From positions 1 through 64,000 of the forward strand of contig NZ_CAAJGK010000085.1 of NCBI RefSeq assembly GCF_900996245.1: a stretch of DNA of 64,000 nucleotides, read 5' to 3'. Shown here in pieces: positions 8,014 through 18,640 of this stretch. The stretch is from Paraburkholderia sp. BCC1886 (GTDB lineage Bacteria; Pseudomonadota; Gammaproteobacteria; Burkholderiales; Burkholderiaceae). Under the pieces are notes generated by a model. It was not told where the DNA came from. It was given only the letters and a program-made list of their open reading frames with translations, and made no database searches. The first letter of the stretch is position 1. The number at the start of each line of letters is the position of its first letter. A program made the position numbers and the translations under genes.

Positions 8014-9111
8014 TCAACGACGCATGTCGGGCCAGTCCGAATACCCGGTCGAATCGCCGCCATACCAGTACTCTTTCGGCGCTTCGGCGAGAGGCGCGCC
8101 GGCGCGTAACCGGTCGACCAGATCGGGATTGGCAATGAACGGACGTCCGATGCTGAAGAGGTCGGCATCGCCGCTTGCCAGCGTCTTCTCGGCAAGGCTC
8201 AACGTGTACTGATTGTTTGCGATGTACGCACCGTTGAACCGCTTGCGAAGCTCGCTGAAGCTGACTTCGCTACCGGTCTCCCGGCTCACCTGCGTCACGC
8301 CTTCGATGTCGTGGATATACAGCAGTCCAAGCTCCGACAGAGCGCTCAGGTAGGCACCGAAAGTCGACATCGTGTCGCTATCGACGGGTGTTTCTCCGGG
8401 CGACGTGGTCACGGGCGAAATTCGGATACCCACGCGCTCGCTGCCCCACACGTCGATCACCGCCTTGACGACCGCGAGCGGGAAGCGCAACCGGTTTTCG
8501 ATCGAGCCGCCGTATTCGTCGGTCCGGTGATTCGTGCTGTCGCGAACGAACTGTTCGAGCAGATAGTTGTTGGCGGAATGAATCTCGACGCCGTCGAAGC
8601 CCGCGCGCTTCGCATTCGCCGCGGCCCGTCGATAATCCTCGACGATGCCCGGGATTTCGTCGGCATCGAGTGCGCGCGGCGTCACGAAATCCTTCATACC
8701 GTCGTGCACGCGTATCTGCCCCTGCGGCCTGATCGCGGACGGCGCTACCGGCAAGGCTCCGTCGTGCATGTCGGGGTGAGACATCCGGCCGGTGTGCCAC
8801 AGCTGCAAAAAAATCTTCCCTTCGCGCCGATGAACGGCGTCCGTGATCTGCTTCCACGCAACCACCTGCTCATCGGTCCAGATACCCGGCGTGCGCGGAT
8901 AACCACGAGCTTGCGCCGAAATATTGGTCGCCTCCGTGATGATCAGGCCGGCGTTGGCGCGTTGCGCGTAATAGTCGGCGGCGTAGTCGGGCGGCACGCC
9001 GGCGTCGTCGGCGCGGCTGCGCGTCATCGGCGCCATCACGATGCGGTTCTTCAGTTCCAGGTGGCCGATGGTGGCCGGCTGCAGGACGGGGCTAACGGAT
9101 TGAGTGGCCAT
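8014..9111 (-). CDS. nemA: Old yellow enzyme family alkene reductase (NemA-like)
   Basis: This 365-residue FMN enzyme reduces activated C=C bonds of enals, enones, maleimides and nitro esters with NAD(P)H. Visible family marks are the N-terminal LKNRIVMAPMTRSRA, AGLIITEAT, the substrate-binding pair in IHSANNYLLEQFVRDSTN (HxxN), DEYGGSIENRLRFPL, and FSIGRPFIANPDL in the phosphate-binding region. Length is normal. It sits between an aldehyde dehydrogenase and an exported hydrolase on the same strand, close to a NemR-like TetR regulator and Ohr, which fits detoxification of reactive electrophiles. The symbol reflects family membership and is not a proven ortholog call. Confidence 0.93.
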   Translation of the reverse strand: MATQSVSPVLQPATIGHLELKNRIVMAPMTRSRADDAGVPPDYAADYYAQRANAGLIITEATNISAQARGYPRTPGIWTDEQVVAWKQITDAVHRREGKIFLQLWHTGRMSHPDMHDGALPVAPSAIRPQGQIRVHDGMKDFVTPRALDADEIPGIVEDYRRAAANAKRAGFDGVEIHSANNYLLEQFVRDSTNHRTDEYGGSIENRLRFPLAVVKAVIDVWGSERVGIRISPVTTSPGETPVDSDTMSTFGAYLSALSELGLLYIHDIEGVTQVSRETGSEVSFSELRKRFNGAYIANNQYTLSLAEKTLASGDADLFSIGRPFIANPDLVDRLRAGAPLAEAPKEYWYGGDSTGYSDWPDMRR

Positions 9112-9166
9112 GATTTCATTTCCTCGATGATTCGAACGATGGATCGACAGCTAACGGCGTCGCGGA

Positions 9167-10570
9167 TCAGTCGACCGTCTTCACCCACACCGCTTGCGGA
9201 TTGGTGAACTCGCGCAGACCGAAATGCGACAGCTCGCGTCCGTAACCGCTCTTCTTCACGCCGCCGACCGGAATGCGCGGGTTCGAGGCAGAGAATCCGT
9301 TGATGAACACGCCACCCGTTTCGAAGCGACGCGCTATGCGCCGGGCCGCAGCGACATCGTTCGTCCAGAGGCTTCCGCCGAGGCCGTAGTCGCTGGTGTT
9401 GGCGAGTTCGATTGCGTGCTCGGCGTTATCAGCCACAGTGATGGCGGCAACCGGGCCGAACGTTTCTTCGTCGAACGCGGCCATGCCGGGGGCGACATCG
9501 GCGAGGACGGTCGGCTCGTAGTAGTTGCCGACACCTTCCACCTTCCGGCCGCCGAGCAGCAGCGTCGCGCCCGCCGCGATCGTGCGCTGCACCTGGTCGT
9601 GCAGTTCGTCACGCAGATCGGGACGCGCCATCGGGCCGATCGTGCTGGACGGATCGAGCGGATCGCCGGCCTTGATCTGCGCCGCGGCCGCGACGAACTT
9701 GCGCGTGAATTCTTCGGCAATGGGTCGTTCGAGAATGAAGCGCTTCGCTGCCAGACAGACCTGACCGGCGTTCTGAAAGCGCGCTTCAATGGCCGCCTCG
9801 ACGGCCAGGTCGATGTTCGCATCGGCCAGCACGATGAAGGCGTCGGCGCCGCCCAGTTCCAGCAAGGTCTTCTTGAGCGCCTTGCCGGCGGTCGCCGCCA
9901 CTGCCGAGCCGGCACGCATGCTGCCCGTCAGCGTGACTGCGGCGACCCGGGAATCTTCGATCACGTGCGCCACCGTTTCGTTGTCGGCGTTCAGATTCGT
10001 GAACAACCCTGCCGGGAAACCGGCGGCTTCATAAGCGTCTTGCAACGCGTAGGCCGCGCCCATGACATTGCCGGCGTGCTTGAGGATGAAACCGTTGCCG
10101 GACAGCATGATCGGGCCCGAGGCGCGAATCACTTGCCACAGCGGGAAGTTCCACGGCATGACCGCGAGGATCGATCCGATGGGCAGGTACGAGACGTAGA
10201 CGTCGTCGTCGCCATCGACCGGCGCGGCTTCGTCGGCGAGGAATGCGGGACCGTTTTCGGCAATCCAGTCGATCGCCGCGGCGCACTTTGCGACTTCGGC
10301 GCGGGCAGCGGCGAGCGTCTTGCCCATTTCGGCGGTGATCACCGAAGCCAGCGCTTCGGAGCGCTCGCGCAACGTGGCGGCGAGGCGGCGATAGGTTTCG
10401 ACGCGCACGGTCATCGGCGTGGCGCGCCACAGACGGTAGGCTGCCGCGTTGTTTTCCAGCAGGCGTTCGACTTCGTCCGCCGTCTGGAACGCGTAGTGCG
10501 CGATGAACTCGCCGGTGGCGGGGTTACGTGACGTTGCGCCAATCGTGGTGGGAGTGTTCAGGTTCGACAT
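9167..10570 (-). CDS. NAD(P)-dependent succinate-semialdehyde/aldehyde dehydrogenase
   Basis: This 467-residue ALDH-superfamily enzyme resembles the Sad/GabD type. The catalytic cysteine lies in FQNAGQVCLAAKRF and the general-base glutamate in LLELGGADAF. MPWNFPLW marks the nucleotide-binding entry, and EETFGPVAAI is a typical C-terminal motif. It would oxidise succinic semialdehyde or a similar aldehyde to the acid. It follows an XRE-type regulator (93-base gap) and precedes the old yellow enzyme gene (55-base gap) on one strand. In this context a role in clearing toxic aldehydes is as likely as GABA catabolism. Confidence 0.9.
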   Translation of the reverse strand: MSNLNTPTTIGATSRNPATGEFIAHYAFQTADEVERLLENNAAAYRLWRATPMTVRVETYRRLAATLRERSEALASVITAEMGKTLAAARAEVAKCAAAIDWIAENGPAFLADEAAPVDGDDDVYVSYLPIGSILAVMPWNFPLWQVIRASGPIMLSGNGFILKHAGNVMGAAYALQDAYEAAGFPAGLFTNLNADNETVAHVIEDSRVAAVTLTGSMRAGSAVAATAGKALKKTLLELGGADAFIVLADANIDLAVEAAIEARFQNAGQVCLAAKRFILERPIAEEFTRKFVAAAAQIKAGDPLDPSSTIGPMARPDLRDELHDQVQRTIAAGATLLLGGRKVEGVGNYYEPTVLADVAPGMAAFDEETFGPVAAITVADNAEHAIELANTSDYGLGGSLWTNDVAAARRIARRFETGGVFINGFSASNPRIPVGGVKKSGYGRELSHFGLREFTNPQAVWVKTVD

Positions 10571-10663
10571 GATTGCCTCGAAGAAGTGAAGGACAGTGGG
10601 AAAGTTGCTGCACTGGCGTCACTTTAGGCAAATCAAACCGGGCCAAGAAGGCGTCTTGTGATC

Positions 10664-11470
10664 CTATGAGTCGGAGTCCCTGCCAGAGACTCGCGGGATG
10701 TAAGTCACGACCGACAGGTCGGGTCTGCCGGTCGGCGTGAGCGCCACGTAGGTGAACTCGATGTGGCCGCCCGCCGGATGGCGCAGCCGTTTGTCGCCCT
10801 CGTCGAAACCTTTGACGTCGGTGTCCTGCCACCACGCGCGAAACTCCGGGCTCAATTCCGTCAGCTCGTCGATGAGACTGTCGAAGGGCGCTTTGTCCGG
10901 CGCCTGCGCGCGTGCGGCGCGAAAGGCGGAGATCATGCCGCGGGTCATCTGTTCCCAATCGAGAATCAACGTGCGGTACGGCTTGTAGAGGAACAGCAGG
11001 CGCAGCGTATTGCGCTCGTGCGGCTCAAGCGACCCGTAGTCGACGAACAGGTCGGCAATCGCGTCGTTCCACGCGAGGATGTCGAGCCGCGTGTTGCGCA
11101 CGTAGGCCGGGAAGTTGATCGAGCGGACCAGCAGTTCGAGTCCGTCGCTGACGCCGGTACCGGTGGCGACCTGCGACAACTCGCGTGAGGACAGCGCGAA
11201 GAGATGCGCCGATTCGACGGCATCGAGCTTGAGCACACCCGCAATTCTACGCAGCGCATCGGCGGACGGTTGAATGTCGCGGCCCTGCTCGAGCCAGGTG
11301 TACCAGCTCACGCTGACGCCCGCGAGCACGGCGACCTCTTCGCGTCGCAGGCCCGGCGTGCGACGTGCGCCTTCCGGCAGGCCGAACTCGGCAGGCTGCA
11401 GGCGGGCGCGACGGCTCGACAGAAACGTCCCCAGTTCGCGTCGTTGTTCGGGAGAGGGTCTTCTCGACAT
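10664..11470 (-). CDS. XRE-family regulator with MmyB-type ligand-binding domain
   Basis: This 268-residue regulator has an N-terminal helix-turn-helix containing TPGLRREEVAVLAGVSVSWY and LEQGRDIQPS (about 35-70). The C-terminal domain (about 100-260) resembles the PAS-like MmyB ligand-binding domain, with ILAWNDAIADLFVDYG and FRAWWQ. Such proteins usually regulate the oxidoreductase gene next to them. Here that is the aldehyde dehydrogenase 93 bases downstream on the same strand. The ATG at 11470 gives the family-typical MSRRPSPEQRRELGTFL start; an upstream extension is not supported. Confidence 0.9.
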   Translation of the reverse strand: MSRRPSPEQRRELGTFLSSRRARLQPAEFGLPEGARRTPGLRREEVAVLAGVSVSWYTWLEQGRDIQPSADALRRIAGVLKLDAVESAHLFALSSRELSQVATGTGVSDGLELLVRSINFPAYVRNTRLDILAWNDAIADLFVDYGSLEPHERNTLRLLFLYKPYRTLILDWEQMTRGMISAFRAARAQAPDKAPFDSLIDELTELSPEFRAWWQDTDVKGFDEGDKRLRHPAGGHIEFTYVALTPTGRPDLSVVTYIPRVSGRDSDS

Positions 11471-11635
11471 AGAGGCTTGAATCACGAAAGGATCGACAGG
11501 CGATTGGGAGCGGAGCCGGGCACTGGATCGGGCGAAGACGGCGCGTTGCGATCCTGTGACCTGGTTGGGTCGTCGGTCGCGCGCCAGAGGGCACGCGGCT
11601 AGCACATGCTGTTGAGACGGGAGAGGCGAAACTTG

Positions 11636-11723
11636 TGGTGGGCCGGGTCGGAGTCGAACCGACGGTGTCCTTTCGGAGGCGGATTATGAGTCCGCTGCCT
11701 GCAACCAGCACGGCGTCCGGCCC
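11636..11723 (-). tRNA. Atypical tRNA, anticodon CAU, class II (serine-like) body
   Basis: This 88-base cloverleaf includes an encoded CCA end. The acceptor stem is GGGCCGG/CCGGCCC. The D arm is GCCGTGCTGGTTGCAGGC with a 3-base-pair stem. The anticodon arm is GCGGACTCATAATCCGC, giving CAU (11688-11686). The variable region is 15 bases, CTCCGAAAGGACACC, with a TCC/GGA mini-stem and GAAA loop. The T arm is GTCGGTTCGACTCCGAC. Position 8 is A and position 14 is U, the reverse of the near-universal U8-A14. Automatic tools would call it Met or Ile, but the D arm and variable arm look like a serine-type class II tRNA. The amino acid it carries cannot be read from the sequence. It sits between a terminator and an XRE gene. 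Confidence 0.8.
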
Positions 11724-11726
11724 AAG

Positions 11727-11751
11727 AAAAAGACCCGGTCTGAAGGCCGGG
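11727..11751 (-). terminator. Terminator-like hairpin three bases upstream of the tRNA
   Basis: On the minus strand CCCGG...CCGGG (11751-11734) forms a hairpin with an 8-base loop, followed within two bases by TTTTT (11731-11727). Only three more bases separate this from the first base of the tRNA. It is a second terminator after rpoD, or a structured 5' leader of the tRNA precursor. Confidence 0.65.
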
Positions 11752-11782
11752 CCTAATCACTGATTGGCCGACATACTACACG

Positions 11783-11832
11783 AAAAAAGAGCCTCCGCAA
11801 CCGCAACGCCTAAGCGCCACGACCGGAGGCTC
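11783..11832 (-). terminator. rpoD terminator
   Basis: Perfect 9-base arms GAGCCTCCG (11789-11797) and CGGAGGCTC (11824-11832) enclose a 26-base loop. On the minus strand the hairpin is followed by TTTTTT (11788-11783). It lies 42 bases after the rpoD stop codon. Confidence 0.8.
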
Positions 11833-11874
11833 TTTGCCGGTGCCAAACCGCAGCGCCGGTTCAGCGGGTGTCGA

Positions 11875-14286
<2,412 letters not shown>

Positions 14287-14346
14287 CGCATCGCCTTTCG
14301 CCTTTGCTAGGAAAACCTTTGAAAAACAGACCGCTAGAAACCTTCG

Positions 14347-14352
14347 ATTGTA
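14347..14352 (-). promoter_or_regulatory. Candidate -10 element for rpoD
   Basis: TACAAT on the minus strand lies about 60 bases before the rpoD start in the 162-base dnaG-rpoD gap. No good -35 hexamer is found at 16-18 bases, so this is only a candidate internal promoter. The same gap holds competing inverted repeats (GCTTGC/GCAAGC and GCGGGC/GCCCGC, 14375-14400) that may fold after the dnaG stop. Confidence 0.3.
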
Positions 14353-14448
14353 CCACCCGGGTTTCCGTCTCCCCGCTTGCGGGCCTAGGTGCAAGCCCGC
14401 CCTGGAACCTGCCTTTCAGCCCGTTTCAGTGCCCGCTCATCGACCCAT

Positions 14449-16332
14449 TTACAGGCCGAGCTGGCGCTTCATGTCGGCCCGTTTGCGATTGAGGTCCGAG
14501 AGTTCCGCGAACTCCTCCGGCGTGTGCCGGGATTGCCGGGAAAGCTGCTCGAGACGGTCGCAATAAGCGTCGTACCGCATCTTCAGAATCGCCGCCTTCA
14601 ATTCCTCGCCGACGATCCGTTCCTGCTCGCGCCGTTCCTCGATAACGGTCGCATCCTCCGGGTCTTTCAGCAGCAAATCCCGGACGTTTTCATCATAGTC
14701 TAGAATTTTGCGAAAGATTTCCTCGAAAGTTGGGGCATTTGCGCCATTTCGCAATAGGTCCGACAGCAACTGGAATTCCGCCGAATCGCCCAAGGCACGC
14801 GCATGCGTGGTCACTTCCTCGAAGAGTTCGCCGTGCCGGGTGACGGTTAGCAATGCCTGCTCCGCCTCGTCGTCGAGCACGCCGACCGTGCGCGGGTACA
14901 TCACCAGATTGCGCAGCGTCTTCTCTTCGATGCCGGTCACGCTGCGGCGGTCTTTACGCGCCGGCGCCGCACGGGCCGCGGCGGCGATTCGCGAGTCGAC
15001 TTCGCACAGCGAGGCCACCTCGTCGAACGGCACATCCAGCCGGTCGGCGAACATGTGCATGATCTGCGCGCGCAATGCGTTGGCGGGCAAGGCCTGCAGC
15101 AACGGCTTGGCGTCGAACAACGCCCGCGCCCGACCTTCCGGCTGGTCCAGCTCCTTGCCCGTCAGCACCTCGTTCAGCATGAACTGCGACAGCGGCATCG
15201 CGCGCTCGACCTGCTCGGCGAAACCCTCGGTGCCGAATTCGCGCACATAGCTGTCCGGATCGTGCTCGGACGGCAAAAACAGGAACCGGATGGTCCGGTT
15301 GTCCGCCGCGTGCGGCAAGCAGGCGTCCAGTGCGCGCCGCGCCGCGCGCCGGCCGGCCGAGTCGCCGTCGAAGCTGAAAATGACCGTATCGGTCTGGCGC
15401 ATCAGCTTTTGCACGTGAACCGGCGTGCAGGCCGTGCCGAGCGTGGCGACCGCGTTCTGAAACCCCAACTGGGCCAGCGCAACCACGTCCATGTAGCCTT
15501 CGACCACCAGCACGTAATGCTGTTCGCGGATCGCAAGGCGTGCTTCGAACAGCCCGTACAGTTCACTGCCCTTGTTAAATAGAGGCGTTTCCGGCGAATT
15601 CAAATACTTGGGCTCGCCGCCGTCCAGTACGCGTCCGCCGAAGCCGATGACCTGGCCCTTGACATTGCGGATCGGGAACATGATCCGCTCGCGAAAGCGG
15701 TCGTAGCGGCGATTCTGCCCCTGCGCGTCGGCTTTTTCGCTGACGATCACCAGACCGGATTCGACCAGCGCATCGTCCCGATAGTTCGGAAAAGCGGGTT
15801 CGAGGTTCTGCCAGCCGTCCGGCGCGTAACCGAGTCCGAATCGGGCCGCGATCTCGCCGGTCAAACCGCGTTTCTTCAGATACTGGATCGCGACGGGCGC
15901 GCCGCGCAATTGCTTGCGGTAGAAGTCGCAGGCGGTTTGCATCACCTCGGACAGCGCCGTGGTGACCGCCCTGGAGGCCGCCGGCGCATAGCCGCCCGAA
16001 CCGCCCCCGCCGCCGCCCCCGCCCCCATAGCCCGGCGACGGCTCGTTCGGCACGGTGAGACCGACCGATTGCGCGAGTTCGTTGACCGCCTCGGGAAACG
16101 ATGAGCCGACATGTTCCATCAGAAAGCCGATGGCGGTCCCGTGCGCGCCGCAGCCGAAGCAGTGATAGAACTGCTTGGTCGGGCTGACGGTGAAAGACGG
16201 GCTTTTCTCGTTATGGAACGGACAGAGCCCCATGAAGTTCGCGCCGCCCTTCTTCAACTGCACATACCGGCCGACCACGTCGACGATATCGACGCGGTTG
16301 AGCAGGTCCTGCAGAAATGACGGAGGAATCAC
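14449..16332 (-). CDS. dnaG: DNA primase
   Basis: This 627-residue primase makes RNA primers at the replication fork. The N-terminal CHC2 zinc domain is complete: C37 and H40 in LCPFHNEKSP, C58 and C61 in YHCFGCGAHG. The RNA polymerase core and TOPRIM domain follow, with VVEGYMDVVAL (acidic metal residues) and FSFDGDSAGRRAARRAL. The C-terminal helicase-binding domain covers the last 150 or so residues. The start codon is GTG (MIPPSFLQ), supported by the fixed N-terminus of the family, with only a weak ribosome site. A run of nine glycines (residues 103-111) links the zinc domain to the polymerase core. yqeY lies upstream and rpoD downstream. Confidence 0.97.
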   Translation of the reverse strand: MIPPSFLQDLLNRVDIVDVVGRYVQLKKGGANFMGLCPFHNEKSPSFTVSPTKQFYHCFGCGAHGTAIGFLMEHVGSSFPEAVNELAQSVGLTVPNEPSPGYGGGGGGGGGSGGYAPAASRAVTTALSEVMQTACDFYRKQLRGAPVAIQYLKKRGLTGEIAARFGLGYAPDGWQNLEPAFPNYRDDALVESGLVIVSEKADAQGQNRRYDRFRERIMFPIRNVKGQVIGFGGRVLDGGEPKYLNSPETPLFNKGSELYGLFEARLAIREQHYVLVVEGYMDVVALAQLGFQNAVATLGTACTPVHVQKLMRQTDTVIFSFDGDSAGRRAARRALDACLPHAADNRTIRFLFLPSEHDPDSYVREFGTEGFAEQVERAMPLSQFMLNEVLTGKELDQPEGRARALFDAKPLLQALPANALRAQIMHMFADRLDVPFDEVASLCEVDSRIAAAARAAPARKDRRSVTGIEEKTLRNLVMYPRTVGVLDDEAEQALLTVTRHGELFEEVTTHARALGDSAEFQLLSDLLRNGANAPTFEEIFRKILDYDENVRDLLLKDPEDATVIEERREQERIVGEELKAAILKMRYDAYCDRLEQLSRQSRHTPEEFAELSDLNRKRADMKRQLGL

Positions 16333-16410
16333 GGTAAATGACGCAACCTGAAAAGCTCGAACCGCGACGCGCCGCCAGAAGCGGCATGGGGAGTTCGAAA
16401 AATACGGGAA

Positions 16411-16857
16411 TTACTTCGTCAACGCGGCTTTGACCAGCGCGGAGACGGCGGTCATGTCGGCGCGACCGGCCAGCTTCGGCTTGAGCACGCCCATCACCTT
16501 GCCCATGTCCTGCGGACCGGCTGCGCCGGTTTGCGCGACCGCGGCCTGCACTTCGGCGGCGATGTCCGCGTCGGACAGTTGCTCCGGCATGTACGCCACG
16601 AGAATGGCCAGCTCGGCCTTTTCCTTGTCCGCCAGATCCGTGCGGCCGGCGGCTTCGAACTGGCTGATGGAGTCCTTGCGCTGCTTGATCATCTTGTCGA
16701 CCACGGCGGTGATGGCCGTGTCGTCGAGCGTGATGCGTTCATCGACTTCGCGTTGCTTGATCGCGGCCAGCAGCAGGCGGATCGTGCCGAGACGCTCGGT
16801 TTCACGCGCCCGCATGGCGGCTTTCATATCGTCATTGATCTGATCTTTGAGACTCAT
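16411..16857 (-). CDS. yqeY: GatB/YqeY domain protein
   Basis: This 148-residue protein of the YqeY family starts MSLKDQINDDMKAAMRARE, with LGTIRLLLAAIKQREVD and YMPEQLSDADI typical of the group. The fold resembles the tail domain of the GatB amidotransferase subunit that contacts tRNA. A direct role is not established. It lies 78 bases upstream of dnaG on the same strand, as in many proteobacteria where rpsU, yqeY, dnaG and rpoD are clustered. Here rpsU is missing from the 390 bases upstream. Confidence 0.92.
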   Translation of the reverse strand: MSLKDQINDDMKAAMRARETERLGTIRLLLAAIKQREVDERITLDDTAITAVVDKMIKQRKDSISQFEAAGRTDLADKEKAELAILVAYMPEQLSDADIAAEVQAAVAQTGAAGPQDMGKVMGVLKPKLAGRADMTAVSALVKAALTK

Positions 16858-17247
16858 GATTCACCCGAATGCGTTGGAATTTGAAAAAACCGCCGGCGGA
16901 CCGCATCGACACGCTGAACACGAACGCCCGCTTGGGACAGCTTCCTCAAGCGGGTTGGCACGATGTGCGCGACTTGCGTAATGGATGCGACCCGGCCGAC
17001 TGACCCGAAAAGGGCCGTGTTTTCCGCGCCGGCACATTGTTGCGCCGGCGCCGGTTGGATGCTGCTGCTCCGCTAAACCGGAACCGCGGCAACGCCAGAA
17101 TCTGTAGAACTTTTGGGTGGTTTGCTAGCAGGCCGGCCGTTGCGTTTCACCACACCCGAACCGCTGCCATGCCCGCTTTCCTGTGGAAAACCGAACCTCG
17201 TGAAGGTTCAGGAGTATAGCAGAGCATGCCTGCAAAGCCATTGCGCG
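16858..17247. other. 390-base gap upstream of yqeY: no gene, several strong stem-loops
   Basis: No coding sequence is supported; in particular no S21 (rpsU) reading frame is present. On the minus strand GCCGGCGCA-ACAA-TGTGCCGGC (about 17024-17045) is a strong stem-loop. CCCGCTTG/CAAGCGGG (16927-16954) is another. The stretch probably carries the promoter and leader of yqeY-dnaG-rpoD, and possibly a small RNA. Its upstream end holds the terminator of the flavoprotein gene. Confidence 0.5.
17187..17209 (-). terminator. Probable terminator after the flavoprotein gene
   Basis: GAACCT (17193-17198) and AGGTTC (17204-17209) form a 6-base stem with a 5-base loop. On the minus strand it is followed by GGTTTTCC. 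It lies about 40 bases past the stop at 17248. The stem is short, so confidence is moderate. Confidence 0.5.
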
Positions 17248-18465
17248 TCAGGCTGCCCGGGCGTACTCCGCGGCCGCCTGACCGGCCGCCACACCGGACG
17301 CCCACGCCCATTGAAAGTTGTAGCCGCCGAGCCAGCCTGTCACGTCTACCGCTTCGCCGACGAAGTACAGGCCGGCGGCACGCGCGCTCATCATCGTCGC
17401 CGAGGAGAGTTCGCGGGTGTCGACGCCGCCGCGCGTCACTTCCGCTTTCCGGTAGCCCTCGGTGCCGTTGGGCGTCAACGTCCAGCGCGACAGCGCCTCG
17501 CCAATACGCCGAAGCGTCTTGTCCGGCAAATCGGCCACGCGGGCATCGGCGGGAATCTGGTGGGTGTCCAGCCAGACATGAGCGAGCCGTTGCGGCACCC
17601 ATTCCGCGAGCAGGTTGGCGATTTGCCGCTTCGTGCCGGTTTTGGCTTCCAGCAGCGCCGCCGTAGCGTCCCGCTCGGGCAGCAGGTCGATGTGAAGCGG
17701 CTCGCCCGGCTGCCAGTAACTCGAGATTTGCAGCACGCCGGGGCCTGACAGACCGCGGTGAGTCAGCAGCAGATCTTCGTTGAATTGCGCGACGGTTTTC
17801 CGGCTGCCGGTTGCGAGCTGCACTTCCAGCGAGACGCCGGATAGCGCCGAAAACGGCTCCCAGTCGGCGGCGGCAAACGTCAGAGGAACCAGCGCCGGCC
17901 GCGTGTCGATCAGTTTGTGGCCAAACTGTTTGGCGAGCCGGTACGCAAAGTCGGTGGCGCCGATCTTCGGGATCGACAGCCCGCCGGTCGCGACGATCAA
18001 CGCGCGCGCGCCGATCGGCCCGGCGGGCGTGTCCAGCGTGAAGCGGTGCTCGGCGTCCTGCCGAACCTGGTCGACCGACAGCGGCATGCGCCACGCGACG
18101 CGCCCGGCGTCGCATTCGCGCTTCAGCACGTCGATGACCGCCTCGCTGGACTGGTCGCAGAACAACTGCCCCTTGTGCTTCTCGTGCCACGTCACGTGAT
18201 GGCGCTTGAGCAAGTCCATGAAGTCGCGAGGCGTGTAACGCGCCAGCGCGGAACGGCAAAAATGCGGGTTAGCCGACAGGTAATTCGCCGGGCCGGCATG
18301 CAGATTGGTGAAGTTGCAACGGCCGCCGCCGGAGATGCGGATCTTTTCCGCGAGGCGCTCGGCGTGATCGATCAGCACGACCCGCGCGCCCGACTGGCCG
18401 GCCACGGCCGCGCACATCATGCCGGCTGCGCCCGCGCCGATTACCGCTATGTCAAAGGATTCCAT
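17248..18465 (-). CDS. HI0933/YhiN-family FAD-dependent oxidoreductase
   Basis: This 405-residue flavoprotein has the dinucleotide-binding start FDIAVIGAGAAGMMCAAVAG and the family signature RISGGGRCNFTN (about 44-55). Later motifs are LIVATGGLSIPKIGATDFAY and, near the end, GLYFVGEAVDVTGWLGGYNF. These features place it in the HI0933/YhiN (BaiN-like) group of unknown physiological function. It is divergent from tsaD across a 175-base region and followed by a terminator. Confidence 0.9.
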   Translation of the reverse strand: MESFDIAVIGAGAAGMMCAAVAGQSGARVVLIDHAERLAEKIRISGGGRCNFTNLHAGPANYLSANPHFCRSALARYTPRDFMDLLKRHHVTWHEKHKGQLFCDQSSEAVIDVLKRECDAGRVAWRMPLSVDQVRQDAEHRFTLDTPAGPIGARALIVATGGLSIPKIGATDFAYRLAKQFGHKLIDTRPALVPLTFAAADWEPFSALSGVSLEVQLATGSRKTVAQFNEDLLLTHRGLSGPGVLQISSYWQPGEPLHIDLLPERDATAALLEAKTGTKRQIANLLAEWVPQRLAHVWLDTHQIPADARVADLPDKTLRRIGEALSRWTLTPNGTEGYRKAEVTRGGVDTRELSSATMMSARAAGLYFVGEAVDVTGWLGGYNFQWAWASGVAAGQAAAEYARAA

Positions 18466-18640
18466 GGGGCCGCATTGTACCTGCGCGTCCGCGGCGCTCT
18501 GGCCGCGCTGCTATACTTTCAGGCTTGTCTTTTCCGCTGCCCGGCCGCTGGAATCGCGGTTTCCTGCCATTTCCTGCGTTTGGCAGGACCGCGCCACGCT
18601 CGCTCAGTCCTCACTCACCGCTTACCAGGCATCGCGCACC

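Noticed and set aside
11636..11723. Calling the CAU tRNA a standard tRNA-Met
   Set aside because: The anticodon fits, but the 15-base variable region with a mini-stem, the 3-base-pair D stem and A8/U14 do not match methionine tRNAs.
17037..17219. Short open frame in the place where rpsU is often found
   Set aside because: It is on the opposite strand to yqeY and has none of the Lys/Arg pattern or conserved start of ribosomal protein S21.
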